This document shows, one piece after another, positions 1-9,464 of a stretch of DNA of 64,000 nucleotides. Origin of the DNA: Hyphomonadaceae bacterium (lineage in GTDB: Bacteria; Pseudomonadota; Alphaproteobacteria; Caulobacterales; Maricaulaceae); the NCBI GenBank assembly GCA_013001295.1, contig JABDMW010000046.1, forward strand, positions 62,001-126,000, in the 5' to 3' direction. Numbering within the stretch: the first letter of the stretch is position 1; each line of letters opens with the position of its first letter. Both the position numbers and the translations under genes were made by a program. Below the pieces are notes generated by a model. The model did no database searches, had not been told where the DNA came from, and saw only the letters and a list, made by a program, of their open reading frames with translations.

Positions 1-96
1 TGGGATTGGAGAGGTCTCCGGTTACACACCCTGCAGAACCTCTATATCACCGCCCGCCAGACGCTAAACTCCCCGGTGGAAGATCGCTTTAATTAA
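1..96 (+). CDS. C-terminal end of an unidentified protein (5' end outside window)
   Basis: Frame 1 is open from the first base to a TAA at 94-96 and encodes about 31 residues ending in SPVEDRFN. Most third codon positions are G or C, as in the definite genes nearby, which supports real coding. Its stop overlaps the stop of the convergent porin gene by a few bases. Too little is present to name a family. Confidence 0.5.
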   Translation, partial: WDWRGLRLHTLQNLYITARQTLNSPVEDRFN

Positions 97-1886
97 AAGG
101 TAAATCCGGCCTCCACGAATAATGCGTAGGCTTCTTCTTTATTTTTGATCCGGCCGGTAGGGGACAATGCTGGTACATCACGATTGACATATTGCAGCCC
201 GGTGCCGAGACGGTATTTGCCAATATCATAGCTAACTGCCAACACGCCTTGGTCAGATGTCAGTTTCGCGACGTCATCATCTGCATGGCCGTAACTGGCG
301 GTAAAGCCCCATTTATTGGGCTTGTATGTGATGCCCGCATCATAAGCATTATAATTGCCCTGCCCGGCCACGCCATTATTGGAGTTTAGATAGGATGTTC
401 CAAAAACCAAGGGACCGTATTTAAGCTCTAATCCCGCCCCATAAGCCTGTAGATCGTCAAAGGCATTGTTCCCCGTCGCCTCAGAACCGCGTGCATAAGT
501 TCCAGTGGCTTCAATAGACAATCCATTATCGAATGTACGGTCGAGCGCCAAAGCCACTTCGATGACGTCTTCAATTTCCGGTGCGAAAGGTTCGCCGACG
601 CCGGTCAGATTATCCTTCACGCAATAATCAACGCCGCAGGCCTTGGCGTTTAGGGCATAGGATGCGCCGACTTGAACACCAACGCCTATATTGTCGCCAA
701 GCAAGCGCGGGCTGGTATAGGTAATTTTTTCCGAGAACCCGGACGGGTCATTATAGGTTTTAACACTGTCAAGACCGGTATAGTCGACAGGCGAATTGGA
801 TGCGTTAACCGCGACCAGGCTTGGCGCTCCGAGCGAGAACAAATACGCCGCGCCATCATCGCGGCCCAAAACGACATCGCCGTAGGACGAACGAAGGAAA
901 AGATAAGCCCCTTCAAGCGCCACTTCTGTTTCGCGGCGGCTTTCAGGTCCGGACGTGTAGAATTGTGAGGTATGCCCTTTAATCGAACGCTGCGTTCCGG
1001 CAACATCAACGTTGGAACAGGCCGGATCGCCAGCGGCACAATCGCCAACCCGACCACCAAAGCCGCGCCGGTACCGATCACGCTGAGCGCGGGCGCGCAG
1101 GCCAGCGCCGTACTCCATGCCGCCATCGGTAATCGCGCTGACTTCGCCGCGCAGATCAATATCCACGATGGTTTCCGCATTGACATTCCGGCCAGGTAAA
1201 TCTGCGGCAGCCACTCCGGCTTTCACATGCCCGGTAAACGAAGTTTCCACATTGCCAAATCCAAGTCGTTGAGCCCAGGTCGGCTTAGAGGGTCCGCGCA
1301 GGCCTCCCGCCTGTTGTCCATATCCTCTTTGTTGCGGCGGGTATTGTTGGGTTTGTTGCGGAGAAAGTTGTTGATAATGTTGCTGTTGTTGTTGCGGCGC
1401 ATATCCATAGTTGTGACCCGCATTGGCAGGGGCCGGTTGCACAGGCTTTTTCCCGGGATAATAGGTGCCGGACGTAGGTGCCGTTTGAGATGACTGCGGT
1501 GCATAGCGTTGCGTCGATCCAGAATAATTTTGTGCTGGAGCGCTGGCGGGCCCGCGGTATTGTGGTGCCGGCGCATAATTGGGTGGTGCTTGATATTGGG
1601 GCTGCTGGCTTGGCGCAGGTTGCGGCGCGGGATCCTGGACCTGCCATTCCGGCCCGCTGGTCGCCGCCGGCGCATTTTGAACCGGATACGAATAAGGTTG
1701 CGCTTGATATTGATTTGGAGCTGTGTTTGTCGGCGCTTGGGGCGCAGGCGCAGCTTGCTGTTCCCAGGGCTTTGCTTTTTTATTCGCGAACGGCGAGGAG
1801 GTTCCGGTTTGAGCTACAGATACAATGGAAATCGCTGTCAAAACTGAGCTAACAGAGACAAGTGCGAACATTTTTGCAGAGACCAT
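93..1886 (-). CDS. Outer-membrane porin with long Pro/Gln-rich N-terminal region
   Basis: This 597-aa protein starts with a Sec-type signal peptide (residues 1 to about 25, ending in SVAQ). Residues about 30-200 are low-complexity sequence rich in Pro, Gln, Ala and Tyr, including a run of five Gln. From about residue 215 the sequence alternates hydrophobic and polar residues with frequent aromatics and Gly, as in Gram-negative porin barrels, and it ends in GFTF with the terminal Phe typical of outer-membrane proteins. Four Cys residues (GDC..AC and CGVDYC) lie in presumed loops. The barrel of roughly 380 residues is normal porin size; the N-terminal extension is unusual. Diffusion of small solutes is the family function, but the substrate is unknown. 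The gene stands alone and is convergent with the partial gene at the window start. Confidence 0.85.
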   Translation of the reverse strand: MVSAKMFALVSVSSVLTAISIVSVAQTGTSSPFANKKAKPWEQQAAPAPQAPTNTAPNQYQAQPYSYPVQNAPAATSGPEWQVQDPAPQPAPSQQPQYQAPPNYAPAPQYRGPASAPAQNYSGSTQRYAPQSSQTAPTSGTYYPGKKPVQPAPANAGHNYGYAPQQQQQHYQQLSPQQTQQYPPQQRGYGQQAGGLRGPSKPTWAQRLGFGNVETSFTGHVKAGVAAADLPGRNVNAETIVDIDLRGEVSAITDGGMEYGAGLRARAQRDRYRRGFGGRVGDCAAGDPACSNVDVAGTQRSIKGHTSQFYTSGPESRRETEVALEGAYLFLRSSYGDVVLGRDDGAAYLFSLGAPSLVAVNASNSPVDYTGLDSVKTYNDPSGFSEKITYTSPRLLGDNIGVGVQVGASYALNAKACGVDYCVKDNLTGVGEPFAPEIEDVIEVALALDRTFDNGLSIEATGTYARGSEATGNNAFDDLQAYGAGLELKYGPLVFGTSYLNSNNGVAGQGNYNAYDAGITYKPNKWGFTASYGHADDDVAKLTSDQGVLAVSYDIGKYRLGTGLQYVNRDVPALSPTGRIKNKEEAYALFVEAGFTF

Positions 1887-1943
1887 GGCCGAATCCTTAT
1901 CAAATCCTTTAACTCTGTATCCTGTCCGGCCCCTAATAAATGG

Positions 1944-1958
1944 TTAACAAAATGGTAA
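1944..1958. promoter_or_regulatory. Near-consensus CtrA-like site upstream of porin
   Basis: TTAA-N7-GTAA matches the CtrA consensus TTAA-N7-TTAA at 7 of 8 fixed bases. It lies about 60 bp upstream of the porin start, in the gap between the divergent porin and DUF3576 genes. A single near match could be chance. Confidence 0.25.
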
Positions 1959-2138
1959 GGGCTGCGCTAAAACACCGTTTTTATGGGGTCTCTGGCGACT
2001 TTCGTCTGCGTATTACAATAAATTATAGGACAGGCCCCTGTTTTCGTGCATCAAACACTGGAAGTGCGCAGAGCTTGTGTTATATAGCGGATTAAATTAG
2101 TAAAAATCGGCGGATTTACGCCGCTTGGAGAACACATT

Positions 2139-2633
2139 ATGTCATTGTCCTCAACGACACCGAAATTTTTGCGGACCGCCGCACTTGCCGCCGTCTTAAC
2201 CGTCGGCCTGTCTGCGTGCAGTACGGTCGCTAAAGTTATCCCTGGCAAACAAATTAAATCAACCAGCACAGCCAGTGGGACTTATGTTCGTGGTCAAACG
2301 ACTGCGCCGCGTATGGGGGTCAACGAATTTCTATGGCGCGCGTCTCTGGAAACATTGAACTTCATGCCGATGGCGGAAATAGATCCATTCGGCGGCGTCA
2401 TAATCACCGATTGGTATGCAAGTCCGCAAGCCCCGGACGAGCGCTTTAAGGCCAATGTCTATATTCTCGACACAAATTTACGCGCCGATGCATTGAAGGT
2501 ATCTATTTTCAAACAAGTCCGCAGCCCAAGCGGCTGGAACGATGCAACAGTGGATGCAGATACTGCCCGTACGATCGAAAATTCAATCCTTACCGAGGCA
2601 CGTCGCCTGTACATCGCAACCGTTGATAGCTAA
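2139..2633 (+). CDS. DUF3576 family lipoprotein
   Basis: This 164-aa protein has a lipoprotein signal peptide with lipobox LSAC (lipidated Cys27). The mature part contains [14 protein letters not shown] and [12 protein letters not shown], the hallmark blocks of the alphaproteobacterial DUF3576 family. It probably sits on an envelope membrane facing the periplasm. The function of the family is not known. A GGAG ribosome binding site precedes the ATG. leuS starts 23 bp downstream on the same strand, a neighbourhood often seen in alphaproteobacteria, so the two are probably co-transcribed. Confidence 0.85.
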   Translation: MSLSSTTPKFLRTAALAAVLTVGLSACSTVAKVIPGKQIKSTSTASGTYVRGQTTAPRMGVNEFLWRASLETLNFMPMAEIDPFGGVIITDWYASPQAPDERFKANVYILDTNLRADALKVSIFKQVRSPSGWNDATVDADTARTIENSILTEARRLYIATVDS

Positions 2634-2656
2634 CCCCTCCTCCAGTAGAGACTTAC

Positions 2657-5227
2657 ATGACCCGATATAATGCGGCGGACGTAGAGCCAAAATGGCAAGC
2701 CGCATGGGAAACGGCCAATTCATTTGTCGCTGACGACGCGTCGAGCAAACCTAAATACTTTGCGCTGGAAATGTTTCCGTATCCGAGTGGACGCATCCAT
2801 ATGGGGCATGTGCGCAATTACGCCATGGGTGATGTAATTGCCCGCTACAAACGTGCACGCGGATATGAAGTCCTGCATCCGATGGGATGGGACGCGTTTG
2901 GCATGCCAGCCGAAAACGCCGCCATGAAAGAAGGCGGGCACCCCAAAACATGGACCTATAATAATATTGATGCCATGCGGGCCCCCATGAAGCGATTGGG
3001 CTTCGCGCTTGACTGGTCACGTGAATTCGCCACTTGCGACCCGGAATATTACAAACAGCAGCAAGCTATTTTTCTCGCATTCTGGGACAAGGGTTTGGTT
3101 TACCGCAAAACCGCCAAGGTCAACTGGGACCCGGTCGATATGACAGTGCTCGCTAATGAGCAGGTTATCGATGGTAAGGGATGGCGCAGTGGCGCGGAAG
3201 TGGAAACCCGCGAGCTCGACCAATGGTTTTTCAAGATCACAGAATATGCAGATGATCTCTACTACGCGCTCGATAAGCTAGACCGGTGGCCGGAAAAAGT
3301 CCGTACCATGCAAAAGAACTGGATCGGCCGCTCAGAGGGCGCGCAATTCAAATTCGGATTTGCGAGCGATGCACCTGAAGGGTTTGACGGCATTGATGTT
3401 TACACAACCCGACCCGATACATTATTCGGTGCCAGTTTTGTTGCGCTTGCCTATGATCATCCATTGATCAAATCATTGACGCCGGCCAGCGCCGAGCTTC
3501 AGGACCTCGCGGACAAATGCATCAAAATGGGTGCTACAGCAGAAGCCGTGGAAAAGGCTGATAAGCTTGGTGTGGACACCGGCCTTCGGGTCGCACATCC
3601 GTTTGATAACAGCATTACCTTGCCAGTCTATGCCGCAAACTTTGTATTGATGGGCTATGGCACGGGTGCTGTGTTTGGCTGTCCGGCGCATGATCAACGC
3701 GATCTCGATTTTGCCCGCAAATACGGCTTGAATGTCACAGCGGTGGTATTACCCGAAGGGGAAACCCCGGACACATTCGCGATTGAAAACGAGGCCTATG
3801 TCGGCCCGGGGAAATTGTTCAATTCGGACTTCCTTGACGGCATGAATGTCAATGACGGCATTAAGGCAGCGATTAAAAAATTAGAATCGCAAGGCGCGGG
3901 TACAAAACAAGTAACCTACCGCCTGCGCGATTGGGGTGTGTCGCGGCAACGCTATTGGGGCTGCCCAATCCCGATCATTCATTGTGAGGATTGCGGTGCC
4001 GTTCCCGTACCGGTCAAAGACTTACCTGTGGCACTGCCGGACGATGTGACATTTGAGAAACCCGGCAACCCGCTTGACCATCATCCTACTTGGCGAGACG
4101 TCGACTGTCCGGGCTGCGGAAACGCGGCGCGGCGGGAAACCGACACACTCGATACGTTTGCAGACAGTTCCTGGTATTTTGCGCGCTTTGCCGGCGGCAA
4201 TACAGATGACCGCCCGTTTGATAAGAAAGCGGCCAGTGACTGGTTGCCCGTCGATCAATATATTGGTGGTGTCGAACACGCCGTGTTGCATTTACTCTAT
4301 GCGCGTTTTTTCACGCGTGGTCTGCGTGATTGCGGTTTTTTGGACTTGCCCAGCGGCGAACCGTTTGACGGCCTGTTTACGCAAGGCATGGTGACCCATG
4401 AAACCTATAAGAATGAAGCTGGTCATTGGGTGACACCTGCTGAAGTCACTGAAAAAGATGGCCAATGGGTCGAGATTGCAACCGGTGGAAAGATCAGCCG
4501 CGGTTCCATTGAAAAAATGTCGAAGTCAAAGAAAAACGTTGTCGATCCTGATGATATTATTGAAGGCTATGGCGCGGATGTAGCGCGCTGGTTCATGCTG
4601 TCCGACAGCCCACCGGAACGTGACGTTGAATGGACGGATGCAGGTGCGCTCGGCGCGTGGCGGTTTGCCAACAAAGTCTGGGCGACTATCGCTGAAACGC
4701 CGAGCGGTGAACTAAATCCATTGAGCGAAGCAGATAATGCAAAAGGTGACGCGCTCGCCTTACGCAAAATCGTGCACAAAGCAATTCTCAAGATCACTGA
4801 TGGAATCGACAGTTTCCGGTTTAATACGTCAGTCGCCCAAATCTATGAATTGGTCAATGCACTCAAGAAATACACGCCGAATGATGATACTAAGGCCGAG
4901 GGACTTGGCGCGTTAGTCCGGTTGATCGCTCCGTTCATGCCACACCTGGCAGAAGAATGCTGGGCCCATATGGGCGGTAAAGGGTTGGCGTGTGACGCGC
5001 CGTGGCCAACTCCTGTGGAGGCTTTACTTGTCGACGATGAAGTTTTGTTGCCTCTGCAGGTGAACGGCAAAAAAAGATCTGAGCTTGTTGTATCAAAAAC
5101 GATTGAAAAAGATGAATTGGAAAAATTGGCGCTTGCCGATGCCAGAGTTTCAGAATTCATTGCCGATAAAACCGTGCGCAAGATCATCATTGTTCCAGGT
5201 CGGATTATCAATATAGTGGCCAATTAG
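2657..5227 (+). CDS. leuS: Leucyl-tRNA synthetase
   Basis: This 856-aa class I aminoacyl-tRNA synthetase charges tRNA-Leu in the cytosol. The HIGH-type signature HMGH is at residues 48-51 after PYPSGRI, and the KMSKS loop is near residue 620. An inserted CP1 editing domain with TTRPDTLFG (about residue 250) and the anticodon-binding C-terminus with [13 protein letters not shown] complete the family architecture. Length matches bacterial LeuRS. lptE and holA follow on the same strand with short gaps; leuS-lptE-holA is a conserved alphaproteobacterial order. Confidence 0.98.
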   Translation: MTRYNAADVEPKWQAAWETANSFVADDASSKPKYFALEMFPYPSGRIHMGHVRNYAMGDVIARYKRARGYEVLHPMGWDAFGMPAENAAMKEGGHPKTWTYNNIDAMRAPMKRLGFALDWSREFATCDPEYYKQQQAIFLAFWDKGLVYRKTAKVNWDPVDMTVLANEQVIDGKGWRSGAEVETRELDQWFFKITEYADDLYYALDKLDRWPEKVRTMQKNWIGRSEGAQFKFGFASDAPEGFDGIDVYTTRPDTLFGASFVALAYDHPLIKSLTPASAELQDLADKCIKMGATAEAVEKADKLGVDTGLRVAHPFDNSITLPVYAANFVLMGYGTGAVFGCPAHDQRDLDFARKYGLNVTAVVLPEGETPDTFAIENEAYVGPGKLFNSDFLDGMNVNDGIKAAIKKLESQGAGTKQVTYRLRDWGVSRQRYWGCPIPIIHCEDCGAVPVPVKDLPVALPDDVTFEKPGNPLDHHPTWRDVDCPGCGNAARRETDTLDTFADSSWYFARFAGGNTDDRPFDKKAASDWLPVDQYIGGVEHAVLHLLYARFFTRGLRDCGFLDLPSGEPFDGLFTQGMVTHETYKNEAGHWVTPAEVTEKDGQWVEIATGGKISRGSIEKMSKSKKNVVDPDDIIEGYGADVARWFMLSDSPPERDVEWTDAGALGAWRFANKVWATIAETPSGELNPLSEADNAKGDALALRKIVHKAILKITDGIDSFRFNTSVAQIYELVNALKKYTPNDDTKAEGLGALVRLIAPFMPHLAEECWAHMGGKGLACDAPWPTPVEALLVDDEVLLPLQVNGKKRSELVVSKTIEKDELEKLALADARVSEFIADKTVRKIIIVPGRIINIVAN

Positions 5228-5235
5228 GAGAGACT

Positions 5236-5727
5236 ATGCGCATCCTTGTTCTGACACTCATAGCATTTGGCTTAACCGCATGCGGTTTTAAGCCCATGCA
5301 TGCGCCCGGCGCCTTCAGTGATACCGGCTATAGTTTTGAAAAAATTTCTGTTGTGACCGTAAAAGAAGATAAGGCGGACTTTTTGCTCAAACAAGCTTTA
5401 CGCGATCGGTTCGGCGACAATGCTAACACACAATATGAACTTCGGATCGACCCGAAAGTTTCAAGAGGCGGATTAGGTATCGGAGCCGACGATGTCGCGT
5501 CCCGCTATGATATGCGCATGAGCGCCAAATATGAGTTGGTGGAACGAAAATCCGGAAAAACCGTCGACCAAGGAACCGTGAGTTCTATTTCAACATTTGC
5601 TGCCCCCCGTGATCCATATGGGCGTATTTCAGCCGAAAACAATGCAACAGAGCAAGTCGCACGTGAAACGGCAGACCGTATTATCATTAAGCTCGCCAAC
5701 TATTTCGAATCCGAAGACAAAGAGTAG
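5236..5727 (+). CDS. lptE: LPS-assembly lipoprotein LptE
   Basis: This 163-aa protein has a short signal peptide and lipobox LTAC (Cys16) followed by GFKPMHA, the typical LptE N-terminus. LptE plugs the LptD barrel and helps insert lipopolysaccharide into the outer leaflet of the outer membrane. Sequence conservation in this family is low, so the call rests on the lipobox context, the size and the position between leuS and holA. It begins 8 bp after leuS and ends 6 bp before holA, so it is almost certainly in the same operon. Confidence 0.85.
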   Translation: MRILVLTLIAFGLTACGFKPMHAPGAFSDTGYSFEKISVVTVKEDKADFLLKQALRDRFGDNANTQYELRIDPKVSRGGLGIGADDVASRYDMRMSAKYELVERKSGKTVDQGTVSSISTFAAPRDPYGRISAENNATEQVARETADRIIIKLANYFESEDKE

Positions 5728-5733
5728 CTTGCA

Positions 5734-6786
5734 GTGAAGCTGACTGGGGCCCGCGCAGAAAACTATTTGAAATCGCCGCCACCGGACAGTCTCGGCGCTT
5801 TGTTTTTTGGCCCCGACCAAGGCTTGTGCGCTGAACGGGCTACGGCACTTGCCGGCCAGTTTTCAGATAATCCCGATGATCCCTTTTCGGTGACAGCTCT
5901 ATCAGCCGATGATCTTGCCAACGATCCGGCCCGGCTTGCGGATGAGATGTCGGCGCTTTCCCTGCTGGGGGATACCCGCTTGATCCGGGTGCGTTTGTCC
6001 CACGAACGGCCCGGGGCAGCCGTCGCCAAAATCCTGAAAACCCTCGATGCACGACCGGAAACCTGTGCCGCACGCCTGATTATCGAGGCCGGTGATATGA
6101 CACCGCGATCTGCTGTTCGTAAAGCTTTTGAGACTGCAAAAAATTTTGCTGCGATCCCGTGCTATGCAGACACGCAGGCTTCACTTGCAACATTAGTGAA
6201 GAATGAACTTACCGATCTGGATATTCGCATCGAACGGGAAGCGCTTGATGCTTTTGTTCCCCTGCTTGAGGGCGACCGGAGATTGGCACGCGGAGAGATC
6301 GAAAAATTGGCCCTTTATAAAGGCTATGGCAAAGACGAAGGGGCGGTCGTTTCACTCGACGACATCAAAGCTATTGCGGCCGGTGCGGGAAGCGCAGGTC
6401 TTGATGATATCATAATGGATGCCATGAGCGGCAACCCCAAAGCCGCGGACTCGAGTTTTCGCCGCGCCATGGACAGCAAAATCACCCCGCCCTCCGTCTT
6501 GTTTGCCCTCCAGCGGCACCTGACCCGTTTGCATCAGGCAGGCAGCCTCATGCGGGTGGGCCAAAGCGCTGACCAAGCTATGGGGTCCCTGCGCCCACCG
6601 GTTTTCGTTATGCAAAAAACCCAATTTTCCAGGCATTTGCGAATATGGTCTCTGCCCGCACTTTCGCGGGCGATCGCGCAAAGTCTGGAAGCTGAAAAAC
6701 AAATGAAAACCGCGGGCTCTCCCGCCGAAGCCTTGATGGGAAGATTGCTGATGGCGCTTTCCTCATATGCGGCAAAAAGGATTTAG
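5734..6786 (+). CDS. holA: DNA polymerase III delta subunit
   Basis: This 350-aa clamp-loader subunit opens the beta sliding clamp with the gamma/tau and delta-prime subunits. The N-terminal block LGALFFGPDQGLCAERA is the degenerate nucleotide-binding region of HolA, and the middle DGDRRLARGEIEKLALY-like block (about residues 185-200) is a family signature. The start is GTG at 5734, 6 bp after lptE. The length is normal. mscS follows with a 2-bp gap. Confidence 0.93.
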   Translation: MKLTGARAENYLKSPPPDSLGALFFGPDQGLCAERATALAGQFSDNPDDPFSVTALSADDLANDPARLADEMSALSLLGDTRLIRVRLSHERPGAAVAKILKTLDARPETCAARLIIEAGDMTPRSAVRKAFETAKNFAAIPCYADTQASLATLVKNELTDLDIRIEREALDAFVPLLEGDRRLARGEIEKLALYKGYGKDEGAVVSLDDIKAIAAGAGSAGLDDIIMDAMSGNPKAADSSFRRAMDSKITPPSVLFALQRHLTRLHQAGSLMRVGQSADQAMGSLRPPVFVMQKTQFSRHLRIWSLPALSRAIAQSLEAEKQMKTAGSPAEALMGRLLMALSSYAAKRI

Positions 6787-6788
6787 AG

Positions 6789-7595
6789 ATGGAAAATTTA
6801 CCCAAATTCGACTGGACAAGCTTAATGCCAATCGCGGTAAACCTTCTATCCGGCTTCGGCATTTTTATCCTCGGCTGGATACTCAGTGGCTGGGCCTATC
6901 GCACAATCATGAGCCGCCTTGGAAACGAGAGGGGGTTGCAAGTCAGCGCGACCATCCGCCCGCTCATTGCAACCAGTGTCAAATATGCCATTCTTTTGGG
7001 CGCGCTATATGCAGGCCTGACTCAGGCTGGCGTCGCTGCATCAAGCCTGTTGGCCGTGTTTGGCGCAGCTGGCCTCGCGATCGCGCTCGCGGTCCAAGGG
7101 ACGCTGTCAAACATTGCAGCTGGTATAATGTTAATTTTCCTGCGTAGCATGAAGGTCGGAGAGTTTATCGAAACGCCAAATATTTCTGGAACCGTTCTCG
7201 AAATCGGATTGTTTACAACTCATATCCGGCGCGGCGATGGCGTTTTTGTAACAGTGCCAAATGCACAGATTTGGTCCTCTCAAATCACCAATTATTCCCG
7301 GTTTGATGAACGTCGGATTGACATCGATATCGCAATTGCAAGAGACAATGATCTGGCCGCAGCCATTGCGGTATTGGAAGCCACTATTGCAGACCACCCC
7401 CTGGTCGTCGATCCGGATTTAACCAATGTGACAATATTAAATACAACGCCACATACTGTGATTTTGCAAACAAGGTGCTGGGTCGCTCGAACCAGTTTTC
7501 GCGCTGACTCTTCAACCTTGCGGCTCGTTTTGCATGAAGCCTTGCGGAGCCAGGGTTTCAAGCTGCCGAAAACCTTTCCGATAAACGAAGTATAG
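6789..7595 (+). CDS. Small-conductance mechanosensitive channel (MscS family)
   Basis: This 268-aa protein has three predicted membrane helices (about residues 12-34, 60-80 and 85-115). The third is the Gly/Ala-rich pore helix (LAVFGAAGLAIALAVQGTLSN), followed by the beta domain with FLRSMKVGEFIE and VPNAQI, both MscS signatures. It should release solutes from the cytoplasm upon osmotic downshock. It lies 2 bp after holA, so it may be the last gene of the leuS operon. The size fits minimal MscS channels such as E. coli MscS. Confidence 0.93.
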   Translation: MENLPKFDWTSLMPIAVNLLSGFGIFILGWILSGWAYRTIMSRLGNERGLQVSATIRPLIATSVKYAILLGALYAGLTQAGVAASSLLAVFGAAGLAIALAVQGTLSNIAAGIMLIFLRSMKVGEFIETPNISGTVLEIGLFTTHIRRGDGVFVTVPNAQIWSSQITNYSRFDERRIDIDIAIARDNDLAAAIAVLEATIADHPLVVDPDLTNVTILNTTPHTVILQTRCWVARTSFRADSSTLRLVLHEALRSQGFKLPKTFPINEV

Positions 7596-7717
7596 ACCCA
7601 ACTGAGAACCGCATCCTCATTTCAAAACGGTGCGCAACTAAAAGCAGAACATTGCATTTGCGCCATTTTTCCCGTAGGTTGTTCGACCCCCAACTGAACT
7701 CTTCGAAGGAGAACTGA

Positions 7718-8374
7718 ATGTCCCTACGTATTAACGACACTGCCCCCAATTTTACCGCCGACACGACGGCCGGAGAGATAAACCTTCACGATTATGTTGG
7801 CGATGGATGGGCCATCATGTTCTCTCATCCGAAAGACTTTACACCCGTATGCACTACAGAGCTGGGCTATATGGCCGGCTTGGCAGATGAGTTTGCTAAA
7901 CGAAACTGCAAAATCATCGGCATATCAGTGGACCCCGTGTCCAGTCACCATGAGTGGAAACAGGACATTGTGGATGTCACAGGCAATTCGGTTGATTATC
8001 CTCTCATTGGTGACCCTGAACTGAAAGTCGCAAAGCTATATGATATGCTGCCAGCGGATGAAGGAGACAGCTCTGACGGTCGAACTGCTGCGAACAACGC
8101 AACCGTCCGTACGGTTTTTGTGATCGGGCCTGACAAGAAAATCAAATTGCAACTAACATATCCAATGACAACAGGGCGTAATTTCGACGAAATACTGAGA
8201 GTCATCGACTCCATGCAATTGACGGCAAACCACAGTGTGGCCACGCCGGCACAATGGACACCGGGCGACGACGTCATTATCGCACCGTCGATTTCTGATG
8301 CGGACGCGCAGTCAAAATTTGGTGACTTTAAAACCGTAAAACCCTATTTGCGTACAATTCCGCAGCCCAAATAA
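7718..8374 (+). CDS. 1-Cys peroxiredoxin (Prx6 family)
   Basis: This 218-aa thiol peroxidase has the peroxidatic motif HPKDFTPVCTTE with Cys45. The C-terminal region (PGDDVIIAPSISD) is the Prx6 dimerisation segment. It reduces H2O2 and organic peroxides in the cytosol. No resolving Cys is obvious, in line with a 1-Cys mechanism. An AAGGAG ribosome binding site lies just before the ATG. It faces the methanethiol oxidase operon, whose enzyme family makes H2O2, so a functional link is plausible but not shown. Confidence 0.93.
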   Translation: MSLRINDTAPNFTADTTAGEINLHDYVGDGWAIMFSHPKDFTPVCTTELGYMAGLADEFAKRNCKIIGISVDPVSSHHEWKQDIVDVTGNSVDYPLIGDPELKVAKLYDMLPADEGDSSDGRTAANNATVRTVFVIGPDKKIKLQLTYPMTTGRNFDEILRVIDSMQLTANHSVATPAQWTPGDDVIIAPSISDADAQSKFGDFKTVKPYLRTIPQPK

Positions 8375-8379
8375 ATTAG

Positions 8380-9105
8380 CTAAATCGCAAACACAAATAT
8401 TCCGGCGGCAATAAACAAGCCGCCGGTTATTTTTGTAAACAGATTGGTGCGTGGCACGGTTTTTTCCGCGACCATGATGACGGTCAGCGCCGCCATAGCG
8501 GTTAAGTTCATCAATCCAAACACGAACATGGTCAACATCATCGGCCAGCAGCATTTTATGCAATCAACCCCATAAACCAGGCCGCGTCCAATAATCTGAT
8601 CTCCCCTCACGGGCGCTTTTTTAATTCGTTTCAAAGAAAGCCGACACGCTTCTAAACGTACCAACTTTGCGCTCGACAATTGGTAAAGGCCAGCTGCAAA
8701 CAATAGCCCCGCGCTGAGCCAAACCGAGACGGACATATCGTGCATATTCAAAAGAGCATTTGATCGAAGCCCGTATTGAAGCGCCGTTGCTGCCACGCAA
8801 AATCCGACCCAAGCCAACACATATCCGAGGATAAATCCGGCGGTTCGGTTAGGGGCAAGCAAGCTGTCCGCTCCTGATTTATACAAGGGCAGCAGGGTTG
8901 GCACCATCATGGCCAAAACCATCACCCCCCACATTGCCAAAGCCTTGGCAAAGTCCATCGGCACCCATCCCATTTCCGGTGTGTGATGGATCATGAGTTG
9001 AACCGGATGCGCAATAATGATGGCCCAACCCAGCACAATCAATCCGACAAAAATCAGTTTCGACAAAGTCGGCTTGAAGTCGTGAGGGAAATACGTTGGT
9101 TTCAT
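8380..9105 (-). CDS. DUF2182 integral membrane protein
   Basis: This 241-aa protein has about five to six hydrophobic helices. It carries DUF2182 signatures: MMVPTLLPLY early, YQLSSAK in the middle, and GVDCIKCCWPMMLTMFVFGLMNL near residues 175-195. The family is often described as predicted metal-binding membrane proteins, and the Cys cluster CIKCC could bind a metal such as copper; that is inference. It overlaps the ferredoxin gene by 4 bp and is the last gene of the methanethiol oxidase operon, which suggests it serves that enzyme. Confidence 0.8.
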   Translation of the reverse strand: MKPTYFPHDFKPTLSKLIFVGLIVLGWAIIIAHPVQLMIHHTPEMGWVPMDFAKALAMWGVMVLAMMVPTLLPLYKSGADSLLAPNRTAGFILGYVLAWVGFCVAATALQYGLRSNALLNMHDMSVSVWLSAGLLFAAGLYQLSSAKLVRLEACRLSLKRIKKAPVRGDQIIGRGLVYGVDCIKCCWPMMLTMFVFGLMNLTAMAALTVIMVAEKTVPRTNLFTKITGGLFIAAGIFVFAI

Positions 9106-9458
9106 TTTTTATTCCCTTTGAGGGGTGGTACGTAGCCACCGGAAACCGAAAACGGGTTAACATAAAGCTTATCGTGACTTTCGACTCCCACTTCGAGGAC
9201 ACAATCCGTCTTGGGACGGGCGACGCAAAGTAATATATACCCGGCGCTTGATTGGCGTTTGTTAAGAGCGGTGCCGTTGGGTTGACGCACTTTGCCTTCT
9301 AACAATTTGGCTGCACACGTAATACAACCACCATACCGACACCCGATCGGCAACAGGTGGCCTTTGGCCTCAACAGCATCGATGATCGCCTCATCTTCGC
9401 CGACGTCGAAGCTAAGATACTCCCGATTTTTCAAGACGACCTGGTGCGTATTCCCCAA
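9102..9458 (-). CDS. [2Fe-2S] plant-type ferredoxin
   Basis: This 118-aa protein has the cluster ligands Cys40, Cys45 and Cys48 (GCRYGGCITC) and Cys78 (LLCVA), the C-X4-C-X2-C-Xn-C pattern of plant-type ferredoxins. It should carry single electrons in the cytosol. It starts 6 bp after the methanethiol oxidase gene and overlaps the DUF2182 gene by 4 bp, so the three are translated from one mRNA. Its redox partner may be the oxidase or its maturation system. Confidence 0.9.
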   Translation of the reverse strand: MGNTHQVVLKNREYLSFDVGEDEAIIDAVEAKGHLLPIGCRYGGCITCAAKLLEGKVRQPNGTALNKRQSSAGYILLCVARPKTDCVLEVGVESHDKLYVNPFSVSGGYVPPLKGNKK

Positions 9459-9464
9459 GAGTGG

